Shown: positions 56,304-64,000 of the stretch, piece after piece
Layout of the letters: every line of letters starts with the position of its first letter
Numbering within the stretch: the stretch's first letter is position 1
Source: Posidonia oceanica
Taxonomy: Eukaryota; Streptophyta; Magnoliopsida; Alismatales; Posidoniaceae
DNA length: 64,000 bases
Assembly: GCA_037176725.1 (NCBI GenBank)
Contig: JAZBRS010000077.1
Span: 1,984,001 to 2,048,000, forward strand
Reading direction: 5' to 3'
Notes under the pieces: generated by a model
Database searches by the model: none
Told to the model about the DNA's origin: nothing
The model's input: the letters and a program-made list of their open reading frames with translations, nothing else
Made by a program: the position numbers and the translations under genes

Positions 56304-57240
56304 ATGGCACCTAAGGGCAAAGGCAAGGGGAAGGTTTCTGCATCTAGTTCAGGCTTGGAGGATGAAGGTGGTTGGAAGGGAGTTCAGCAAGAGTTAGGGG
56401 AAATGGTGCGGGGACTCGTGCAATCACTTGGAAAGAGCAGTTCTAGTGAGTCTAAGGGTGACCTGTGGATTTCCAAGTTCCGTAAGCTTGGTGCATCGAA
56501 CTTCGATGGCAAGGGCAAGCCAGAGGATGCAGAGTCTTGGCTCTCAAAGGTTGAGAAGATTCTGGAGAGTCTGGAGTGTTCAGAGGAGAAGTGGGTTCAT
56601 CTGGCAACCTTCCAGTTCAAGGGTGAAGCCAGCTAGTGGTGGAAGTCTGCGCACCGTCTCAAGTTTCCTGATACAGATTTGCTAGCTATACCCTGGGAGG
56701 AGTTCCGGGAGGTGTTCTATGAGCGGTATTTCTCTGAGTATGAGCGGGATCGCTTGGATAGGTATGAAGATGACCGCAAGCTGTTTCTGGAAGAACACCC
56801 CAAAGGGAAGGGGAAGTCGTCCTCTCAGCAGCCTTCTATTTCTGGAGGTCTGAGCTCGAGTAGTTCTGGGAGCTCAGGGAAGAAGAGGAAGGAGCGTTCA
56901 GGTTCTGTTGCTGAAGAAGGATGCAGTTCTTTTGGAAGAGGGAGTTCTAGATACAGCCAGACAGGCTTGAGTAGAGGTCCAAGAACTTGTTTCAAGTGTG
57001 GGAAGCTAGGGCATGTGGCTTTGTATTGCACCAGTATATCGTAGAACCCAAGTCCCGTGAGATGTTATAATTGTGGGAAAACTAGGCATATTCAGTGGAG
57101 CTGTCCTGAGCCTCCAAAGCCTGCTGGGGATGCACCTAGTCAGCCGACCAGAGGACGAGTGTTTTCCATAGCCGCTCCTGATGCTGGACCTTCAAGGGAT
57201 GTTGTTGAGGGTAAGGAGCGAGAGTGATTTGTATTGTGGA
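56304..57240 (+). pseudogene. gag: gag of the Tekay-like element, internally deleted
   Basis: The frame starts MAPKGKGKGKVSASSSGLED and is stopped by TAG at 56634-56636, then continues in frame. The region from FYERYFSEYERDRLDRYEDD passes straight into a Lys/Ser-rich tail, lacking roughly the second half of the usual gag core, so an internal deletion is likely. Two zinc knuckles follow: CFKCGKLGHVALYC and CYNCGKTGHIQWSC (both C-x2-C-x4-H-x4-C), separated by another TAG at 57042-57044. Confidence 0.82.
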
Positions 57241-57597
57241 CCTTTGTGTTGTAATATGTATCCAGTACTTTTCCCTATTAATGGATGTGTGGTTGTTATT
57301 GTGTTGTGCTTTACCAGGTTCTTTTCTTGTGGCTGGTAATATGGCCAGAGTTTTGTTTGACTCAGGGAGTTCTTACTTGTTTATATCTGAGTCATTTGCA
57401 GCTGAGCTTGGCCTGAGACTGGCAAGATTAGCATTTCATCTTGATGTGGTGACTCCTTTAGGGGAGCACAGCCTGTTATGGAAGTTTTTGAGGTCCATTG
57501 GTGTGAAGTTGGGAGAGATGGACTTTGAGGCCAGTCTGATAGTTATGGACATGCGGGAGTATGATGTCATACTGGGAATGGACTGGCTGGCGCAATA
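57241..57597 (+). pseudogene. Protease fragment of the Tekay-like element
   Basis: A frame different from gag encodes ARVLFDSGSSYLFISESFAA, with the D-S-G-S active site, and ends with VILGMDWLAQY. The last residues beyond this come from L1 LTR sequence, so the protein is cut at the deletion junction (57597/57598). Confidence 0.82.
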
Positions 57598-57937
57598 TCT
57601 AGCCCTACTTTCTGGGTTTTGGCCAGAGAAAACAAGATAGAAGGCCGGGAAACTACAGACAGTCTATGGAATCAAGAAGGCATCTCTGTTAACTCAAATA
57701 TGCCATGAATCTGAGTAGAAGTAAAGGATACCCAGAGTACTCGGACTTGCCATGAGCCTGAGTGAGTTAGCTCTACCATAGCCAACAACCTAAGTCTAGG
57801 TAAGATCAAGTGATGCTTTGAAGAAATCAAGGAACATCTGGAAGACGTGTTATCAAAACTTAGGCACGAGATTTGGGGTGCCTCAAGGTTTCTATCCTTA
57901 AAAGAACTCTCAGAAATGCGAAAATAAGATATCTATA
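57598..57937 (-). mobile_element. L1 5' LTR, proximal part
   Basis: It aligns with 6969-7292 of the 3' LTR with scattered substitutions and a short insertion near 57905. The terminus reads TATAGATATC rather than TGTAGATATC on the minus strand, a single C-to-T change on the plus strand. It is followed by the duplication ggagc. Confidence 0.9.
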
Positions 57938-57942
57938 GGAGC
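57938..57942. repeat. Target site duplication of L1, right copy (GGAGC)
   Basis: Identical to 5685-5689. Confidence 0.9.
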
Positions 57943-59129
57943 ATTAGCATGTTGGCCTCTGCCTTGCTCAAGCAACGCAGGAGCATCTGACTATATGATC
58001 TTCTGTAAAGCTGCCTTGCTCCTAACACATACTTCGGCGCCAGACATGCCAATGTTCTTTTATCTATTGTTGAGGTGCCAGGCGGGTGGCTGCCAGACTC
58101 TAGGAAGGTCTTGATATCGTGGTACCAAGGCTGCTCTTCTACTAGGTCTGCCTCCTCTATGCTCATGCAATGCACAGGCTGCTCCATGCGGGTAACTAAT
58201 ACATCCACCGCACGGTCTTCAGGTATGTTGAGCTAGGACTCCAAGGTTGCTAGTGCATCTGCATATGCGTTCTTTGCCCTGTTCATGTACGAGAAGCAGA
58301 TGCTTGCAAATTCTTCTATCAGCTTCAGCAGGTGTTCGTGATATGGCACAAGCTTTGGGTCCTTTGTTCTCCAATTGCCATTCACTTGGGAGATCACTTG
58401 CATGGCATCGCCGTGCACATGCAGCTTCTGCACCTCATGCTTGAGCGTGACCATCAATCCCAGGATGCATGCTTCATATTCGGCTTCATTATTGGTGCAC
58501 TTGAAGGTCAGCTTCCATGCAAAGGGGATCATCTATCCCTACAGCATGGTAAGCACTACGCCTATGCCTAGACCCTTTTTATTGACAGCGCCATCAAAGT
58601 ACAGCTGCCACAGCTCTTGGTCTTCAGGGTCCTCCTCACCAAAGTCCTCCATTGCAAAAAGGATGTCCTCATCCAGGAACTGCGTCCGGTGAGGCTAGTA
58701 CTCAGGCAAGGGAAAATTAGTAAGGTGATCTGCCAAGGCTTGGCCCTTCATGGCTCGTTGCGTGACGAAGGTGATGTCATACTGAGACAACAACACCTAC
58801 CATTTGACGCACTTTCCCACCATGGCTAGCTTCTGGAAGAGGAACTTGATGGGGTCATGCCGACATAGAAGCTGAACTGGGTACGCCATCATATAGTGTC
58901 TCAGTTTTTGCACTGCCCAGAAGAGAGATAAGTAGGTCCTCTCTATTGCACTATACCTAGCTTCACAATCATTGAATTTCTTGCTCAAGTAATAAATGGT
59001 GGGCTCCTTTCTACCAGATTCGTCATGCTAGCCCTGGACGGTGCCCATGGAATGCTGCGTGCTAGAAAGATAGAGAAGTAGAGGTCTCCCCAGTGTGGGA
59101 GGAACCAAAACAGGAGGCTTGAACAAGAG
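57943..59129 (-). pseudogene. Layer-0 RNase H and archaeal-like RNase H region
   Basis: Pieces at 58797-58988 (FNDCEARYSAIERTYLSLFW, gypsy RNase H) and 58233-58532 (NNEAEYEACILGL and VNGNWRTKDPKL, second RNase H) match the Ogre element at 27860-28600. 57943-58208 matches the pre-integrase spacer. Stops and frameshifts separate the pieces. Confidence 0.88.
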
Positions 59130-60488
59130 CTACTTGATCTTGTCAAAAGCAGCTTGGCACTCCTCGCTCCAGTTGATTTGTGCATGCTTCTTCAGAAGCT
59201 TGACGATCGGTTCGCAGATGGGCGTGACCTGTGCGATGAACCGACTGATATATTGCAGGCGCCCGAGCAGGCCTCGGACTTCTTTTTCAGTCTTGGGGGG
59301 TGGCATATCCACTATGGCCTTTGCCTTCATTGGGTCCACTTCAATCCCCCTCTGGCTAACGATGTAGCCCAGGAGCTTGCCAGAAGATACCCCGAATACG
59401 TATTTGCTGGGGTTGAGACACAGCTTGTATTTCCTCAAGTGGTCAAAGAGCTTCCTTAGACAGACAAGGTGATCCTCAGGCTCTTTGGTCTTGGCAATCA
59501 TATCATCCACGTAAACCTCAACTTCTTGGTGCATGAGGTCGTGGAATAATGCAATCATTGCCCTCTGATAGGTTGTGCTAGCGTTCTTCGGCCCAAACGG
59601 CTTAACCTGGTAGCAGAAGACACCCTAAGGGGTTATGAAGGAGGTTTTCTCCATGTCTTCTTCTGCTAATCTGATTTGGTTGTAGCCGAAGAAGCCGTCC
59701 ACAAAAAAGAGCATTTTGTGCCCTGCAGTGTTGTCGACTAGGACATCGATGTGCGGTAGTGGGAAATCGTCTGTGGGAATCGCCTTGTCCAGGTCCCGAT
59801 AGTCGATGCACATGTGGACTCGGCCATTCTTCTTGAGCACTGGCTCAACGTTTGCATGCCATTCAGGGTAAAGGACGTCCTTCAGAAAACTTACATTGTG
59901 CTGCTTCATGATCTCTTCTTTGATCATGAGTAGCCACTGCGGTCGCCATCTTCTTAGCTTTTGTTTTACTAGCTTTATGTTTGGATCTAAAGGCAGGTTG
60001 TGCATGACTACTTCAACGTCGAGGCCAACCATATCTTTATAGCTCCAGGTGAAGACATCTGCATACTCTTTCAAGAATGCAATGAATTCTGCTCTAGCTT
60101 GGGGCGATAGAAGGGTGCTGATACGGACCTCTCTGGTTTCTTCTGCAGTGCCGATGCTGACAACCTCTGTCTCTTCCTCGACATGGAGGTTGGGGACTTC
60201 TAGATCGTCGTCGTGGGGCCAGAACTCAGGCGATGGTTCCTCATTCTCATCTTTGCCTGTATCATCCTCCTCTCCGTATGCAATGAGTTCTAAGATGATC
60301 TCCTTTACAAAGGTGGGGTCTGAGATATCGAAGGAGTGCAAATGTTCCGCTGCTTGGCCTTGGTGGCGCTTCAGGATGGTCATGCTTACCCGAGTGTTCA
60401 TGTATCCTCGGCGCGCGACCTCTGTCCTAGCAATCTGCTTTGCCTGCTCTACTACTACTGATTCCGCTGACTCTACTAACTCTACCAA
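59130..60488 (-). pseudogene. Layer-0 reverse transcriptase region
   Basis: 60488-59625 is open from the linker through the RT start (RVHMCIDYRDLDKAIPTDDF). A stop interrupts at about 59631 in the FITP.G segment, and 59558-59130 contains YVDDMIAKTKEPEDH. The open linker-to-RT stretch includes the positions at which the Ogre element has stops (26484, 26733), showing the ancestral frame had none there. Confidence 0.9.
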
Positions 60489-62226
60489 CTCTGCTATCTG
60501 TACTGTGATCTGTGCTGCTGCCTATGCTGATGCTGACCATGCGGTTGCTTGCTGTGCTGTTGCTACTTGTGTAGTTGCTTGCTGTGCTGTTGATGCTGAT
60601 GCTGCGGGTGCTAATGCTTGCTGTGCTGCTAATGCTGATGCTACGGGTGCTAATGCTTGCTGTGCTGCTAATGCTGATGCTGTGGGCGCTAATGCTTGCT
60701 ATGCTGCTAATGCCGATGCTTGCTGTGCTGCTAATGCTGATGCTGTTGATGCTTGCTGTGCTGATGCTATTGCCTCCTCCACATTTTCCAATGTGCTTGC
60801 GGGGAATATGTCAGGTTGGTGGCTGATCTGTGTACTGCCGCTCGCTGCACTACCCGAGTGGGGCATGTGCTGCACAAACCATCTAGACCCACCACCCGGC
60901 TGTAGGGTGATCAGCTCATTTGGTCTAGTGGGTGCTGCTGCTACAAGATCCTCCTCTAGAACCATGATAGAGGTGTGGTCTTCTTGTGGGGAGGGATCCG
61001 TGACCATGGCTTTCCCCTTCCTCGCTGCCTGATGCTTTGCAATGTCCTCTGCCAGCGACATGAGTTGCTCTTAGAATAGCTGCTCCAAGTCTCCCATCGC
61101 AAAGTCGATCTGAGCCTCTATAGCCGCTCCTCCCTCATCATCCGAGAGTGAGTTGATGTAGTAAGCGGCGTTGGCTTCTGGCTCTGGGCCGATCGCAGGA
61201 CATGCTGCTGCTTGGGGCACTTGCTTTGCTACTACTGGGTAGGCTACCAAGGTCACTGCTGCTGCTAGAGGAGAGGCACAGGTGCTCCTCCAGAGGGCCG
61301 ATGATTGGGCAGCTATGCTAGGGGACAAAGCGTCGGTGCCCATGGGTGACAGTGGTTGTCTCCCTGTAGCGGTGGCGAGAATCCTCCACAAAGCGGGATC
61401 TGCTGAAGCTGACAGCAGTGTGCCTGATAAAGCCGCCTAGCTTGCTTGTGGTGCTATCAATGAAGTGGGCCGAGTCGCGCTGCCGTCTGATCCGATTGAC
61501 TGCGCTGTCGGAGATGGTGATTTCCATGCTAGTGCGGTTGCGGCCACAAGCGGATTGCTGGATGGTGCCGGAGGGGGTGCTCCTGACTTCGAAGCTACTG
61601 CTACGGTTGTCTGTGACATGGGTGAAACTATAAAAAGAGGAGAAGTTGTCAATTCTGCCACAGGGCCTACTAAATCTGCTGCTACGTCAGTGAGTGCCAA
61701 ACAGACAGACAGACAGAGATGCTGCCACGCTAAGCTGATCCTTGCTGCTAGTTGTGGCCACTTCAACTATGCTAGACTGCTCCTCATCAGAGTAGTAGTC
61801 CTCAATGCAGATGCATTCCTCCGTTGGCAGTGGAAAGCTCAAGCATGATACTTGCTGCGTAGGGGCTTCACTACTGCTTACATCAAAGGTACCTACACTG
61901 GTGAAGTTAGTGAGGTCTCGAGGGATAGCGATCCTTTGATTCTTTGGTTGCTGGCATCTATCTTCGCTGCATTGCAGGTCGTATCCGAGACCTTCGGAGT
62001 CTCTGCGCACCACTGCTCTGACTGGCTTAGCGATTCCCTGGCCGTATCGCCCGAGCGGCATTCCCTTGACATAGCCCCACCTATGACAAACGTTTTCGCC
62101 CATTCGAAAGGGGTTGCTGTGAACGGCCAAAGAGTTGATGCGTTCAAGTCCAAGTATAAAGTTAACCAACTCACATCGATTAACTCAATACAAAGCATCT
62201 AAAAGCTCAGGGTCAAAAGAGACAGT
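60489..62226 (-). pseudogene. Layer-0 protease-RT linker, expanded and frameshifted
   Basis: Fragments match the linker of the Ogre element: NPFRMGENVCHRWGYVKGMP (61687-62169), a piece with YYINSLSDDEGGAAIEAQID (61071-61391), and one with GGGSRWFVQHMPHSGSAASG (60699-61061). Between these the frame changes several times. The plus-strand frame 60049-61032 is a shadow. Confidence 0.8.
60560..60770 (-). repeat. GCT-rich ~48-bp minisatellite in the layer-0 linker
   Basis: Units such as GCTAATGCTTGCTGTGCTGC followed by TAATGCTGATGCT and a variable GCGGGT/ACGGGT/GTGGGC triplet pair recur about four times. On the coding strand they encode Ala/Gln/Ser-rich residues (AQQASALA-like). Confidence 0.85.
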
Positions 62227-62826
62227 CTACGAAAAGATGGGTGCAACCACCTTGATCCGCTCTTTCTCGAAGTTTTCTACCATGACAACAATAACATCGT
62301 CACCGCAGCGAAACTTGATCATGTGGTGGAGGGTCGAGGGGATGACCTGATGTTTATGTAGCCAAGGGTGCCCAAGCAGAAGATTAAAATTGGGCTCCAG
62401 GTCGACAATGTAGAATTCTACATCGAATACGACTAGGCCAATCTCGAGAGGAATAATCAAGATCCCTAGGGAGTCATGGTGGGTGTTATCAAAAGCTATC
62501 ATTCCCTTTATCGCCGGGGAGATATCCTCGGCTTTGAATCCGAGCCTAGTTGTTGTGCGCAAGGGACAGACGTTAAGGCCTAATCCGTTATCAACCAGTG
62601 ATAGGGGAATGCGGAAGTTTTTGTATTGCACCATGACAAACAGGGGTTGGTTATGATTAATCCCTGCCAAAGGCAGCTCATCGCTCGTGAAAGAGATGAT
62701 CTAGGGCTCCGCAATGACGCCAACCATGCTTTCCAGGGTTGCGGGCTCTATAGCTTGGGACACATGGGCTGCTTGGAACACACAGAGAAAAGCCTGGTGG
62801 TGTTCTGAAGATGAGTGTATAAGGTC
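62227..62826 (-). pseudogene. Layer-0 aspartic protease region
   Basis: GINHNQPLFVMVQYKNFRIP leads to LVDNGLGLNVCPLR. It has the DNG motif of the Ogre element but Leu replaces the following Ser. The conserved LGHPWLHKHQ block follows. Stops lie just upstream, near 62704 (TAG) and 62824 (TGA). Confidence 0.88.
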
Positions 62827-64000
62827 TCAAATTGAAATGTCTGCCTTAACCCTCCTAAGCTGGGAGGTGATGTCTACCTTGTGGTGCGGCTTTTTGGTGG
62901 TAGAAGGAGATGCTTTGGGGGTAGGCTCTGCTATGCTAGGTGCAAGGGGTTGGCCTGATGCTAGGGGTACTACAGGTTGGCTTGCTGGTGGGGGTGCAGC
63001 GGGTGCTGGACGACTAGGCCTTACCACTGGTGCTGCGGGCTTGTAGACCCTCCCCGATTGCATGACTTCTGTGCACACTTCCATGGCGTAGTTGTAGGGC
63101 ACGCTATGAGTGTCCCTGGTTAAGTTAATAACCACGGGAGCATTTGCTGCGAGCACAAGAGGGGCTACGGGGGGATTTACCGGGCGATGGGTGGATGGGT
63201 GCTGCGGGTAGGTTGCTAGAGGCCCTGGCTGAGACCTAGCTAGTAGGCTGACTAGGGGTCTACCTAAATGGGAGGCAGGGGTTCGGGGTCTTGCCTGAAG
63301 GTGAACAGGGAAAGGAGCCTGAGGATGCATGGTGGAGCGCACGATAGCACACGGTCTGACCATAAGAATCCCCGACTCGAAGCCAGTGATAGCCGTACGA
63401 TAGAGGGAGAGAGGAAAGGGCTCCAAGACATCATGAATGAGCTCGGAGGGGTCTACCACAGACGTAGCAGGCCCAGAAGGGGAGAGAGAGTAGATTCCCG
63501 AGGTCCCCGCGCCTTCCGAATTGGAATGCTCTGGCAAAGGCTGGTGGATGATGCTGGGATGAGAGGATGCTAATGCTAATGCAGGGGCTAATGCTGATGG
63601 GGGAGCAGAAATGGGTGCCTCGTGCGTGTGGATCGTAATCGTTCCCGATTCGATCAGGTTCTGAATGGTGTCCCGTAAAGTGAGGCAACTATTCGTCGAG
63701 TGCCCTACGGTTCGATGAAAGTCGCAAAAAAGATTCGCCTTATGCCAATACAGAAGTGGATTTGGCGGCGGGCGAACCTCGAGAAACCTCAGCAATGACG
63801 CGACCTTGGGGAGGACGACATTCAGCGGTTCCACTAGTGTGGTGAATTGATGCTGCTCTCTGAAATGTCGCCTTGGCCCTTGGGACTGTGCTTGCCGGAC
63901 CGGTGCGGCAGGGTACACTGGTTGGGCGGTGGTAGTTATTTGTGGTGTGGGGGGTGCCCTAGGTGCTGGTGCATACACTACCTGATTCAGGGGAGGCTGA
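62827..64000 (-). pseudogene. Layer-0 gag C-terminus and gag-protease linker
   Basis: One open stretch of over 380 codons includes the finger CDFHRTVGHSTNSC (C-x2-H-x4-H-x4-C), then a Pro/Ala-rich linker up to ADISI. It is continuous across the position where the Ogre element has its one-base gag frameshift and its TAG at 23589. The gag core lies beyond the window. Confidence 0.88.

Larger units (their letters stand above)
54011..57597 (+). mobile_element. Truncated Tekay-like chromovirus inserted in the L1 5' LTR
   Basis: It consists of a 5' LTR (54011-56167), PBS, gag and protease, and ends abruptly in the sequence encoding the protease C-terminus. RT, RNase H, integrase and 3' LTR are missing, together with about 690 bases of the host LTR (equivalent of 6277-6968). 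One deletion spanning the element's 3' part and the flanking LTR explains both losses. Lineage is judged from the TGTAATATCC...GGGTGTGACA termini, two CCHC knuckles, the initiator-Met-type PBS and VILGMDWL. Confidence 0.85.
5690..57937 (-). mobile_element. L1: Tat-like Ty3/gypsy retroelement lacking RT, carrying two antisense PMD-superfamily genes
   Basis: The element reads right to left: 5' LTR (53407-57937, interrupted), leader, gag (52000-50177), zinc-knuckle end and linker (44649-44171), protease start, integrase back half (about 44030-43292), spacer, antisense PMD gene (41859-10280), antisense DUF7745-like gene (9730-8361), spacer, polypurine tract (7305-7293), 3' LTR (7292-5690). Both ends carry the same LTR family and a 5-bp duplication (GGAGC). 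Subtracting three nested insertions (14301-40807, 44650-50176, 54011-57597) leaves about 16.6 kb. RT and both RNase H domains are absent, so it would have depended on another element for replication. The gag finger (C-x2-H-x4-H-x4-C), PPT shape and LTR-to-gag layout place it near Tat/Ogre; this lineage call is an inference. All coding parts contain stops, so this copy is dead. Confidence 0.85.
57938..64000 (-). mobile_element. Layer-0 Tat/Ogre-like element: decayed gag end, protease, RT, RNase H
   Basis: The minus strand follows the pol of the 14301-40802 element domain by domain, with clear protein similarity but many stops and frameshifts. The gag core and 5' LTR lie right of the window. 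The integrase continues at 5689-5597. It is the host for L1 and the left LTR, hence the oldest layer visible. Confidence 0.92.

Noticed and set aside
60049..61032. A 327-codon plus-strand Ala/Cys/Asp-rich frame
   Set aside because: It is antisense to the layer-0 linker and is produced by the GCT-rich repeat.

Overview
The window is intergenic plant DNA made almost entirely of nested Ty3/gypsy LTR retrotransposons. A flowering plant with a repeat-rich genome is indicated by Tat/Ogre-type elements with dual RNase H and 5.5-kb LTRs, a chromovirus fragment, and a plant mobile domain (PMD) gene with small plant introns. No ordinary host gene, rRNA or tRNA gene was recognised. I cannot name the species.

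Layout, oldest layer first. Layer 0 is a Tat/Ogre-like element on the minus strand. Its decayed gag-pro-RT-RNaseH region occupies 57938-64000 and its integrase start resumes at 5597-5689. Two things landed in that integrase segment. One is a giant LTR (minus strand, 1-5596, cut by the left edge). The other is a second, complex element, L1 (5690-57937, minus strand, target duplication GGAGC on both sides). L1 has its own LTRs (5690-7292, and 53407-54010 plus 57598-57937), gag, a protease start fused to the back half of an integrase with RT and RNase H missing, and, between integrase and 3' LTR, two intron-containing genes in antisense orientation: a DUF7745-like gene (8361-9730) and a nine-exon PMD gene (10280-41859).

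Layer 2 lies inside L1. A 26.5-kb Ogre-type element (14301-40802, plus strand, duplication CTTAC) sits in an 83-nt intron of the PMD gene. A 5.5-kb solo LTR of a related subfamily (44650-50171, duplication TCATA) splits L1's gag-pro frame. A truncated Tekay-like chromovirus (54011-57597) sits in L1's 5' LTR. Without these insertions L1 is about 16.6 kb.

The Ogre-type element is structurally complete: LTRs, PBS, leader, gag, pol with protease/RT/two RNases H/integrase, a downstream DUF7745-like ORF, minisatellite-rich 3' UTR, PPT. It nevertheless carries one gag frameshift and several premature stops, mostly TAG, so this copy could move only with help. The main point of interest is L1: an RT-less retroelement carrying two PMD-superfamily genes with introns, in antisense, where its own RNA genome would preserve them. 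The Ogre element carries a related ORF in the sense direction at the equivalent place downstream of pol.
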